Of a stretch of 64,000 nt of DNA, positions 51,501 to 57,985 are shown in pieces (the stretch's first letter is position 1; the number at the start of each line of letters is the position of its first letter). Under the pieces are notes generated by a model. That model was not told the DNA's origin. It saw nothing but the letters and a program-made list of their open reading frames with translations, and did not search any database. The stretch is from CAVVDT01 sp963747005 (lineage in GTDB: Bacteria > Pseudomonadota > Alphaproteobacteria > Rhizobiales > Aestuariivirgaceae). The DNA lies in assembly GCA_963747005.1 (NCBI GenBank), contig CAVVDT010000003.1, forward strand, positions 310,001 through 374,000, given 5' to 3'. The position numbers and the translations under genes are program-made.

Positions 51501-52490
51501 GAGCCGCCCGAGGCCCCGGTGCGCGGTGCCGTGGTCTATCAACCGGCGGTATTCGGTGCCCCGGCTGTGGCGGCACTGGATTTGCCCCTGATCGCCGACG
51601 ACGCCAATCCCTATGCACCGTGGATGGCGGCCGCCGCGCTGCCCTGGCCCGGCGAAATCGCCGTGGTGCGCGTCACCGCTACCGGTTATGCGCTCGATAC
51701 GCTGCTGACCCGCCCCGCCGCCATCGGCCTGCTGACAACGGATTTGCCGACCGGACCGCTCGGCCGCTACGACCGGCATGCGAGCTTCGAGGTCAAGCTG
51801 GTCAACGGCACGCTGCAGTCGATCTCAACGCTCGAATTGCTCGCCGGTGGCAATGCCGCGGCAGTTGAGACGGCGCCAGGCCAATGGGAAGTGCTGCAAT
51901 TCGGTACTGCCGAACTGGTGGCCGATCGTACCTACAGGCTGTCGACGCTGTTGCGCGGACAGGCGGGTTCGGATGCCGAAATGGTTGCCGAGGTGGCCGC
52001 CGGCGCAAGCTTTGTGCTTCTCGATGAAGCCGTGCGCCAACTCGATGCCACCAGTGCCGATCTCGGTCTGCCGCTCGACCTGGCCGCCGGGCCGGCCTCC
52101 CGCGATCCCGCCGATGCCGCCTATGTGTCCTTCACCCTCACGCCATCAGGGCTGGGGCTCAGGCCGTTGCGACCCGTACACCTTAACGCCCGCAATGAGG
52201 GCGGCGATATCGTCCTGAGCTGGATCAGGCGCTCGCGCATCGGCGCCGACAGCTGGCAGAGCGTCGAGATTCCCCTTGGCGAGGAGGTGGAGAATTACAT
52301 CCTCGAACTCCTGGACGGCGCCAGCGTCGTGCGCACCATCGATCTCGCGGCTTCGACCTATCGTTACACAGCGGTCGACCGGCTGGCCGACTTCGGAACG
52401 CCGTTGCCGACAACTCTTCACGTCCGGGTAGCCCAGAAAAGCACGGTCTATGGTCCCGGCCCCTACGCGGAGAATACCTTCAATGTCTGA
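48591..52490 (+). CDS. GTA megatron / host-specificity tail protein (g15)
   Basis: A 1299-residue baseplate protein, close to the RcGTA g15 length. The N-terminus is a Gly/Ala-rich membrane-active-like stretch (A-G-Q-A-L-G-G-L-F-G-P-L-G-G-I-I-G-R-A-A-G). The glycoside-hydrolase TIM-barrel-like domain (GTA_TIM, PF13547) spans roughly 430-740, with W-F-T-E-L-G-V-P near 645. The phage-tail_3 domain follows near 790-950. The C-terminal part has fibronectin-like beta strands. It forms the tail tip and channel and should bind the recipient surface. The last 8 bases overlap the fibre gene start. Confidence 0.94.
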   Translation: MATLVLQTAGQALGGLFGPLGGIIGRAAGAIAGNVIDQALFGPPTSHRDGPRLSDLYVLSSSEGAPVPRVWGRMRVSGQIIWATRLEEVVTTSKQGSGGKGGLLRPSSTLTEYEYFANLAIGLAEGPIARIGRVWADGKEIELDAFAWRFYPGDETQEPDSLILAKEGADAAPAYRGLAYVVLERLPLAQFGNRVPQFSFEIFHPLESMEDALRAVCIIPGSTEFGYEPAIVTRQIGWGETESENAHASALKSDWTVSLDQLAGTCPNVAAASLVVAWFGDDLRCGSTTLKPGVENTNKQTSPMSWGVAGLGRGDAHVVSEIDGGPAFGGTPSDNSVLDAIADLKVRGLDVVFYPFILMDIPTGKGLADPYGVGAEQAVYPWRGRITCDPAPGVAGSPDKTAALTADVDHFFGVAQVSDFSIASGELVYSGPDDWGLRRMVLHYAHLCSLAGGVDAFIIASELRGLTTLRDGAASFPAVERLKTLAADVAGVLPGAKVSYAADWSEYFGYQPNDASGDVFFHLDPLWAAPAVAFIGIDNYLPLSDWRPGIAHADAAVGWSAVYDADYLKSNIAGGEYFDWYYANDADRALQQRTAISDGAYGKPWVFRPKDLVNWWSNQHFNRPDGTEDTTPTGWVPQSKPIWFTELGVPAVDLGTNQPNVFYDPKSSESALPYFSSGVRDDLIQRRALLAVSDYWRASSGNPVSTIYGGPMIDADRLFVWCWDARPFPAFPGRSDVWADAPNHQRGHWLNGRLGAVALDDLVADICHVYGFDGAQSGELNAVIDGFLIDRPMSARDAIEPLARLYAFDGIETGGNIIFRSRLQRDAVAMAHDDLVETDAAKPLIDLTRAQESELPTSIRIAYTESSGDYLRAMVEARRSSASTIQDVALDAPCVLPQSNAASRAAVLLAEAWVGRETARFVLPPDRLAIEPGDSILLAESGVTRRYRIEEVSDGTAREVLARSLDPHVYEPPEAPVRGAVVYQPAVFGAPAVAALDLPLIADDANPYAPWMAAAALPWPGEIAVVRVTATGYALDTLLTRPAAIGLLTTDLPTGPLGRYDRHASFEVKLVNGTLQSISTLELLAGGNAAAVETAPGQWEVLQFGTAELVADRTYRLSTLLRGQAGSDAEMVAEVAAGASFVLLDEAVRQLDATSADLGLPLDLAAGPASRDPADAAYVSFTLTPSGLGLRPLRPVHLNARNEGGDIVLSWIRRSRIGADSWQSVEIPLGEEVENYILELLDGASVVRTIDLAASTYRYTAVDRLADFGTPLPTTLHVRVAQKSTVYGPGPYAENTFNV

Positions 52491-53563
52491 AACGACCCCG
52501 CTTCTGAACCTGCCCTTCATCATGGCGGCGCAGGCGCAAAAGCACGTCACGCCACAACGACGCCCTGCTCGGGCTCGATGCGCTGGTGCAGCTTTCGGTG
52601 CTGAGCCGCACCGTGGCCGATCCGCCCGGCTCCCCGCAGGAAGGCGACCGCTATATCGTCGCCGCACCGGCTACGGGCGACTGGACCGGGATGGAAGCTG
52701 CCGTCGCGGCCTTTCAGGATGGCATCTGGCGCTTTTATTCGCCGATGCCGGGCTGGCGTGTGTGGATCAGCGATGAGGCACGCTTTCTCGTGCATGATGC
52801 CACGCAATGGCGCGGGGTTATCGCCGATGCCGATCTGCAGGACGTCGCCGAACTGGGGATCAACGCCACGGCGGACGCCACCAACAAGCTGGCGGTGAAG
52901 TCGCCCGGCGTGCTGTTCGACAACATCGGCAACGACAGCCAGGTCAAGGTCAACAAGGCGGCCGCCGGCGACACCGCTTCGCATCTCTTTCAGACCGGCT
53001 ATTCCGGCCGCGCCGAGTTCGGCCTGACCGGCGACGACGATTTCCACGCCAAGGTCTCGCCCGACGGCGCCGCCTGGAACGATGGCTTGCTCATCGACAA
53101 GTCCAGTGGCCGCGTCACCTTCCCCAGCGGGATCGGTGAACAGGGCACGTGGACCCCGACCGTCACGTTCTCGACACCTGGGGATTTCTCGCCGACCTAT
53201 AGCGCTCAGCAGGCCGATTACATCGGGCTCGGGGATTGGGCTTATGTGAGCTTCTATGTCAAATTCGACACCAACGCCTACACGACCGCGGGCGGCTACC
53301 TTCGTCTCGACGGCCTGCCCTTCGCGAGCCGCGTCGAAGGCACCTTACAGTTCTTCCCTTGCGGCAACGCGATTACCACAAAGGTGGTCTTTCTGACCGC
53401 CTACAAGCAGGTCATGTGGGTGACCCGCACCGGCTTTACCTGGTTGACCTTGATGTCTGTGAACAGTGGCGGCGGCACGTCGTCTCTGGGCGTCCCGACC
53501 CAGTTCCCGGCCTCGACCGCAGGCTTCGAGCTGTGGGGATCATTCTGGTACCGGAGGTCTTAG
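52483..53563 (+). pseudogene. DUF2793 tail-fibre gene with a +1-base frameshift
   Basis: The ATG at 52483 opens M-S-E-T-T-P-L-L-N-L-P-F-I-M-A-A-Q-A-Q-K-H-V-T, the DUF2793 start. One extra C at 52552/52553 then throws the frame off. Skipping it gives H-N-D-A-L-L-G-L-D-A-L-V-Q-L-S-V-L, exactly the expected continuation, which stays open to 53563. The body has A-F-Q-D-G-I-W-R-F-Y, then a fibre-type region G-T-W-T-P-T-V-T-F-S and an Ala/Gly/Tyr-rich end. The intact protein would be about 360 residues and bind receptors. It could be a genuine mutation, a sequencing error, phase variation or a programmed shift. Confidence 0.75.
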
Positions 53564-53565
53564 CC

Positions 53566-54042
53566 ATGCAGTTCATCGCCCTCGACTTCAATCCCGCCGC
53601 CGTTCCGGTGGGTCTGCTCTTTCGCAAGCAAGACGGTGGCAATCATCGCCGTTGCGTAACGCCCGGCGCGGATATGTCTGATCTGCCGGCCAAAGCACAG
53701 GAGCGAATTGCCGTCCACTGGGAGAGCCTTGGCGGCGATGCGGCATGGCAGGCCATCGCCTATCCGCCGCCGGCGCCGGCCACCGCCGCCGATATCAAGG
53801 CCGAGGCGGAGCGGCGCATCCTCGCAGTGCTGCCGGAATGGAAGCAGAGGAACCTGACGGCGCGCGGGATCGAGCTCTTGCTGGCGCTGGTGAAGAACAG
53901 GGGTTGGACAGCGGCGGAAACAGCCGAAGCCACCGCCATCCAGGCGGACTGGGACAAGGTAAAGGCCATCCGCGCGCGCTCTGACGACCTCGAGCAAGAA
54001 CTGCCGGCAGATTGCATGGCCAACAGGAACTGGCCGGCCTGA
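53566..54042 (+). CDS. GTA/phage fibre-associated protein
   Basis: A 158-residue protein with GGAGG eight bases before ATG 53566, nearly touching the fibre gene's stop. The C-terminal half (A-E-A-E-R-R-I-L-A-V-L-P-E-W-K-Q-R-N-L-T-A-R, then W-D-K-V-K-A-I-R-A-R-S-D-D-L-E) is the segment typical of small proteins encoded after tail-fibre genes in alphaproteobacterial prophages. An assembly or chaperone role for the fibre is inferred from position. Confidence 0.7.
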   Translation: MQFIALDFNPAAVPVGLLFRKQDGGNHRRCVTPGADMSDLPAKAQERIAVHWESLGGDAAWQAIAYPPPAPATAADIKAEAERRILAVLPEWKQRNLTARGIELLLALVKNRGWTAAETAEATAIQADWDKVKAIRARSDDLEQELPADCMANRNWPA

Positions 54043-54217
54043 CCCGCATCGGACGGCCTGGCGGTCTTGTTCTCCCGGTAGCGGCCAGGACCGCCGCTTC
54101 CCGCCGGCCAGGGCGGCATCCCCGGCGGCGATATCGCCCGCCAGTACAACCAGGTGATCGCCACGGTACTCGGCCTGCCGACCAGTCGATCGTAGTCCTG
54201 GCAGGAAAGAGCAGCCA
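54043..54217 (+). pseudogene. Decayed gene fragment, start missing
   Basis: A plus-strand frame beginning directly after a TAG and ending in a TAG before 54200 encodes G-G-I-P-G-G-D-I-A-R-Q-Y-N-Q-V-I-A-T-V-L-G-L-P, which looks like the C-terminus of a real protein with no start codon. I read the stretch as the remnant of a deleted gene. Low confidence. Confidence 0.3.
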
Positions 54218-54433
54218 ATGGATGAAAGCCTGCATCGCGACATGGGCGAACTGCAAGCCCGTGTGGCGGCCGTCGAGAGCGGCCTGCGCGAACTCAAGAC
54301 CGATGTGCGCGAGGTTCGCGACACCCTCGCCACCTTCCGCGGTGGCTGGCGGGCACTTGCGTTGATCGTCGCGGCGTCGGCGTCGCTCGGTGCCGTCGTG
54401 AGCAAGCTGGCGCCGCTGTTTCTCGGGCGCTGA
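54218..54433 (+). CDS. Holin-like coiled-coil membrane protein
   Basis: A 71-residue protein. The N-terminal 40 residues form a heptad coiled coil (L-Q-A-R-V-A-A-V-E-S-G-L-R-E-L-K-T-D-V). One membrane helix (W-R-A-L-A-L-I-V-A-A-S-A-S-L-G-A-V-V) is followed by a short basic tail. GGAAAG precedes the ATG. This plan is shared by XhlA-type haemolysin/holin accessories and DUF1515-like phage proteins. The lysis-cassette position supports a role in membrane permeabilisation. Confidence 0.65.
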   Translation: MDESLHRDMGELQARVAAVESGLRELKTDVREVRDTLATFRGGWRALALIVAASASLGAVVSKLAPLFLGR

Positions 54434-54486
54434 CCGCGTCCTGCCCGCTCGCCAGCCAAAGCCAAATCAACGGAGAGGTTCCTGCC

Positions 54487-54891
54487 ATGCGCGCCATGCC
54501 GGGACTCATGGTGCTGCTTTTGGCGGCATCGCTTGCCATCGATGCGGCGGCTTCGTCGGCCATGCCCCGAACCGGCCCGGTTCTGCCGTCCGGTCCGGTT
54601 GTTGCCTGCCCGCACCTCGCTCGGTTGCTCGACATGGTGAGCCACAATTCCCACCGGCTCACGGCGACCCGGATAAGCAGCGGCAAGATTGCCAAGCTGT
54701 TCGACAATCTACCCGTCGACCTGCCATCGCGTCTTGCCCGTGCCGATACGGCCCTCATCATCCGCGCCGCCAGCGGCAAGGGGCAGGCGATCATCGTGCT
54801 GTTCTTCAACGGTTGCGCGCTCGCTGCCTTGCGCCTGCCCGCCACCGCGGTGGTGCTTGCCATCAGAATAGTCCTTGGACAGGAGATCTGA
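54487..54891 (+). CDS. Secreted small protein of the GTA lysis region
   Basis: A 134-residue protein with a signal peptide (residues about 1-22, L-M-V-L-L-L-A-A-S-L-A-I-D-A-A-A) and GGAGAG nine bases before the ATG. The mature part is short and helical, with cysteines in V-V-A-C-P-H-L-A and F-N-G-C-A-L-A-A, and a hydrophobic C-terminal end. I recognise no family. It could be a spanin-like or signal-anchored lysis helper, judging only from its position between holin-like and lysozyme genes. Confidence 0.55.
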   Translation: MRAMPGLMVLLLAASLAIDAAASSAMPRTGPVLPSGPVVACPHLARLLDMVSHNSHRLTATRISSGKIAKLFDNLPVDLPSRLARADTALIIRAASGKGQAIIVLFFNGCALAALRLPATAVVLAIRIVLGQEI

Positions 54892-54895
54892 ACCC

Positions 54896-55597
54896 ATGGA
54901 ATTGTGTGAAGATGGCCTTGATCTCATCAAGGCGCAGGAAGGCTTCAGGGCGAGAGCCTATCGGGATGCGACCGGCGTGTGGACCATCGGCTATGGTCAC
55001 ACTTCCATGGCCGGGCCGCCGCATGTGACACCAAGGATGGAAATCTCCGCCCGGCAAGGCGAGGACATCTTCCACCGCGACGTAACGCGCTTTGCCGAGG
55101 GGGTTCGCAAGTCCCTCGAGCGCGACCTTACCGACCGGCAGTTCACCGCCCTGGTGAGCTTTGCCTACAATGTCGGGCTTGCCAATTTCCGCGGGTCTTC
55201 AGTCCTCCGTGCTGTCAATGACGGCGACTTCGAGGCCGTGCCGCGCCGTCTGTCACTATGGGTGAAGGCGGGCGGACGGACCCTGCCTGGCCTCATCAAG
55301 CGTCGGGCGGCCGAAGCCGCCCTGTTCGCGGGTGAAACCGAAGCTTCTGTCGACGGCGGTGCAAGGCACCTGCCCGAGTCGCCCCGCGGCAAGCCCACGC
55401 ACCGCTCGACGACGACGCTCGCCGCCATCGTTTCGGCATTGGCGGCGGCGGCCTCCACCCTCGCTTCAGGGGTGCGCGACCTCGCCGGTGCCCTGCCGGC
55501 GGTGCGCCCATCGATGATCGCTGCGATCATCGTGGCGGGGGCGGCGGCCTGGATCATCCGCGAACGCTGGCTGAAATCGCGCGACGAGGGCGTTTGA
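54896..55597 (+). CDS. GH24 lysozyme (endolysin) with C-terminal membrane tail
   Basis: A 233-residue T4-lysozyme-family muramidase. The canonical E-8-D-5-T triad is Glu15, Asp24 and Thr30 (A-Q-E-G-F-R-A-R-A-Y-R-D, V-W-T-I-G-Y-G-H). Residues about 155-225 form two hydrophobic segments (T-L-A-A-I-V-S-A-L-A-A-A-A and M-I-A-A-I-I-V-A-G-A-A-A-W-I-I) ending in a basic tail. No N-terminal signal sequence is visible. The enzyme may thus be tethered to the membrane. AGGAGAT precedes ATG 54896. It overlaps no neighbours and is one base from the 3TM holin gene. Confidence 0.88.
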   Translation: MELCEDGLDLIKAQEGFRARAYRDATGVWTIGYGHTSMAGPPHVTPRMEISARQGEDIFHRDVTRFAEGVRKSLERDLTDRQFTALVSFAYNVGLANFRGSSVLRAVNDGDFEAVPRRLSLWVKAGGRTLPGLIKRRAAEAALFAGETEASVDGGARHLPESPRGKPTHRSTTTLAAIVSALAAAASTLASGVRDLAGALPAVRPSMIAAIIVAGAAAWIIRERWLKSRDEGV

Positions 55598-55598
55598 G

Positions 55599-56087
55599 AT
55601 GCTGCCCATCATCGGCATTCTCGGGCCCCTCTTCAGTTTTGTGCGTGGACCCGTCTTCAGCATCATCGACAAGCTGGTTGTCGATGCAAATCTGAAAGAG
55701 CGCCTGAAGGCGGAACTCGAGCAGCACGTCCTCGACAACCAGTCCGAACTGGCCAAGGTCCAGCGCGACGTCGTGCTCGCCGAGATCGGTTCCGACTCCT
55801 GGATGACCAGCCACTGGCGCCCGTGTCTCATGTTCATCATCATGGGCTTCCTTGTTCTCTACGGCCTGTTCCTGCCGCTCGCCGACCTGATGGCCGGCCG
55901 GCCTGTCGCCTTCTCCCCGCGCTGGACCGACATTCCGGACGGCATGTGGAACCTCCTGAGCCTCGGCGTTGGCGGCTATGTGGGCGGCCGCTCCCTGGAA
56001 AAGCTCGTGTCCACATGGGTCGGAAGGGCAGGCGATCAGGCCGCGCCGCCTACCGGCAAGCGCGGGAATTGGAAGGGGAGCAGGTAA
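55599..56087 (+). CDS. Three-TM holin for GTA release (PF11351 type)
   Basis: A 162-residue inner-membrane protein. It starts with a short helix (P-I-I-G-I-L-G-P-L-F), then a charged coiled region, then W-M-T-S-H-W-R-P-C-L-M-F-I-I-M-G-F and a third segment near the C-terminus (L-S-L-G-V-G-G-Y-V-G-G-R-S-L-E-K). The S-W-x-x-x-x-W-R-P block and G-G-Y-x-x-G-R-S-x-E-K are hallmarks of the holin of 3TMs, for gene-transfer release. It should open the membrane so endolysin can reach the wall and free particles. Confidence 0.9.
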   Translation: MLPIIGILGPLFSFVRGPVFSIIDKLVVDANLKERLKAELEQHVLDNQSELAKVQRDVVLAEIGSDSWMTSHWRPCLMFIIMGFLVLYGLFLPLADLMAGRPVAFSPRWTDIPDGMWNLLSLGVGGYVGGRSLEKLVSTWVGRAGDQAAPPTGKRGNWKGSR

Positions 56088-56153
56088 GCCCCCGCTGGCA
56101 ATCGCGCCTTGATCTGCTAGACAGGCCCCGCCAACAACGAGCGGAGTGAACGA

Positions 56154-56825
56154 ATGCAGGTCAGCGAGGCGGTTCTTTCGCGCATCAGTTGCCGCGGCTT
56201 TCGCAGTGATCCGGTGCCCGGCGATGTCGTGCGTGACATCCTGCGCCTTGCCCGTCACGCCCCGTCGGGTGGCAATCTGCAACCCTGGCACGTCTATGCG
56301 CTCGGGGGCGAGGCGCTGCAGGCAATCATTGCCGACGTCACCGCCAAATTCCCTGAAATGCCCCATGGCGAAGGCGGCGAATACCGTGTCTATCCCGAAA
56401 ATCTGAAGGAGCCCTATCGCTCGCGCCGCTTCAAGTGCGGCGAGGACCTCTATGCCCTGCTCAATATCGAGCGCGCCGACAGGCCCGGCCGGCGCCGGCA
56501 ATTCTGCAATAATTTCCGCTTTTTCGACGCCCCCCTCGGGCTCTTCATTTATATCGATCGCCAGATGCAGCCCGGCCAGTGGGCCGATGTCGGCATGTTC
56601 TTGCAGACCATCATGCTGCTGGCGCGCCAGCACGGCCTTCATACCTGTCCCCAGGAAGCCTGGGCCGCCTGGCATAAGACCATCGCCGCCCACCTCGCAC
56701 CTCCCCCCGAACTGATGCTTTTCTGTGGTCTGGCCATGGGATACATGGATCCGGACCATCCCCTCAACGGGTTGCGAACCGAACGCGCCGCGATAGAGGA
56801 ATTCTGCACGTTCATCGGCACTTGA
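56154..56825 (+). CDS. Nitroreductase-family flavoprotein
   Basis: A 223-residue FMN-dependent oxidoreductase. R-x-S-C-R-G-F, then A-R-H-A-P-S-G-G-N-L-Q-P-W-H is the FMN-binding motif of NfsB/nitroreductases. D-V-G-M-F-L-Q-T-I-M-L-L-A and M-G-Y-x-D near the C-terminus are typical. It reduces nitro compounds, quinones or flavins with NAD(P)H; the natural substrate is unknown. GCGGAG precedes ATG 56154. It is not part of the GTA operon, though it lies in the same direction 66 bases downstream. Confidence 0.88.
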   Translation: MQVSEAVLSRISCRGFRSDPVPGDVVRDILRLARHAPSGGNLQPWHVYALGGEALQAIIADVTAKFPEMPHGEGGEYRVYPENLKEPYRSRRFKCGEDLYALLNIERADRPGRRRQFCNNFRFFDAPLGLFIYIDRQMQPGQWADVGMFLQTIMLLARQHGLHTCPQEAWAAWHKTIAAHLAPPPELMLFCGLAMGYMDPDHPLNGLRTERAAIEEFCTFIGT

Positions 56826-56894
56826 GGGCCGGTGCCATTCATGTCGGGTTCATCTGTTTCCCCCTATTTTAGCCCCGGTCGTGGAATGCATGTG

Positions 56895-57266
56895 ATGAAC
56901 CGAGCACCTGTCCATATTGCCATATTGCTGGCAGCAAGCCTTGGCTTCGCCGCCGGGGCGCAAGCCTTTACGCCTGATGCACCGGACTATGGCGCCCAGG
57001 AATATGCTGTTGCACAGCAGGTTCCGATCTATGCGCAATCCTACAACAGCTATCAAAACGGGGCGAAGAAGCCCGGCAACGGCAATCAGATGATAACGCC
57101 GTCTGCGGCCCTGCAGGCGGCGTTGGGCTATGCGCCCGGTAGCCAGGGGCTCGGCGTGCGGCTTTTACAGGGCTCGCGTCTCGTATACGCTGTAAAGCTC
57201 AAGTCCGGTAACCGGATTCGCCGTGTGCTGGTCGACGCTCAAACCGGCCGCGTTCTCGGCGAGTAG
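56895..57266 (+). CDS. PepSY-like secreted protein upstream of the two-component system
   Basis: A 123-residue protein with a signal peptide (I-L-L-A-A-S-L-G-F-A-A-G-A-Q-A, cleavage near residue 25). The C-terminus R-L-V-Y-A-V-K-L-K-S-G-N-R-I-R-R-V-L-V-D-A-Q-T-G-R-V-L is a PepSY-like strand-helix-strand unit. ATG 56895 or 56886 could start it. It lies 47 bases before the response regulator and may share its transcript. In S. meliloti the periplasmic FeuN protein, encoded before feuPQ, restrains FeuQ; a similar job here is inference. Confidence 0.7.
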   Translation: MNRAPVHIAILLAASLGFAAGAQAFTPDAPDYGAQEYAVAQQVPIYAQSYNSYQNGAKKPGNGNQMITPSAALQAALGYAPGSQGLGVRLLQGSRLVYAVKLKSGNRIRRVLVDAQTGRVLGE

Positions 57267-57313
57267 ATCCCGCGGGCCGGTATCCGTGGCTTTCGGTCCT
57301 GGAGGTAGCGCAT

Positions 57314-57985
57314 ATGCGATTGCTCGTCGTCGAAGATGATCCAGACCTGAACCGCCAGCTCGTCACGGCACTGAGCGATGCTGGCTACGTGGTGGATGCG
57401 GCCAAGGATGGCGAAGAAGGGCATTTCCTGGGTGACACCGAGCCCTATGATGCCATCGTGCTCGATCTTGGTTTGCCGATCATGGATGGTGTGACGGTGC
57501 TTGAGCAGTGGCGCCGCGCCGGCCACAAGACGCCGGTGCTCATTCTCACTGCCCGTGATCGCTGGAGCGACAAGGTGGCTGGTTTCGACGCCGGTGCCGA
57601 CGATTACGTGTCGAAGCCGTTCCACATGGAAGAAGTGCTCGCCCGCATTCGCGCGCTGCTGCGGCGCAGTGCCGGTCATGCCACCAGCGAACTCCTGTGC
57701 GGCGCCTTGATGCTCGACACCAAGGGCGCGCGGGTGACGGTCGACGGGCAGGCGATCAAACTGACATCGCTCGAATTCCGTCTCCTGAGCTATCTGATGC
57801 ATCACAAGGGCAGGGTGGTTTCGCGCACCGAACTGGTGGAGCACCTGTACGATCAGGATTTCGATCGCGACTCCAATACCATCGAAGTGTTCGTCGGCCG
57901 CCTGCGCAAGAAACTCGGCATCGACATGCTGCGTACCGTGCGCGGTCTGGGATATTGCATCACCGATCCCGATGATGCGGACTAA
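57314..57985 (+). CDS. OmpR-family response regulator (FeuP-like)
   Basis: A 223-residue DNA-binding response regulator. The receiver domain has acidic Asp8/Asp9, phospho-acceptor Asp51 in A-I-V-L-D-L-G-L-P, and the T/K pair (L-T-A-R-D and S-K-P-F). The winged-helix domain ends with T-V-R-G-L-G-Y. TGGAGG precedes ATG 57314 by about nine bases. The pair with the kinase and the rhizobial context suggest FeuP, which in Sinorhizobium controls osmoadaptation and cyclic glucan export. The kinase gene overlaps by 14 bases. Confidence 0.9.
   Translation: MRLLVVEDDPDLNRQLVTALSDAGYVVDAAKDGEEGHFLGDTEPYDAIVLDLGLPIMDGVTVLEQWRRAGHKTPVLILTARDRWSDKVAGFDAGADDYVSKPFHMEEVLARIRALLRRSAGHATSELLCGALMLDTKGARVTVDGQAIKLTSLEFRLLSYLMHHKGRVVSRTELVEHLYDQDFDRDSNTIEVFVGRLRKKLGIDMLRTVRGLGYCITDPDDAD

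Noticed and set aside
38258..56087. Active prophage instead of a GTA
   Set aside because: No integrase, repressor, replication genes or attachment-site repeats, and the gene order and small tape measure match RcGTA.
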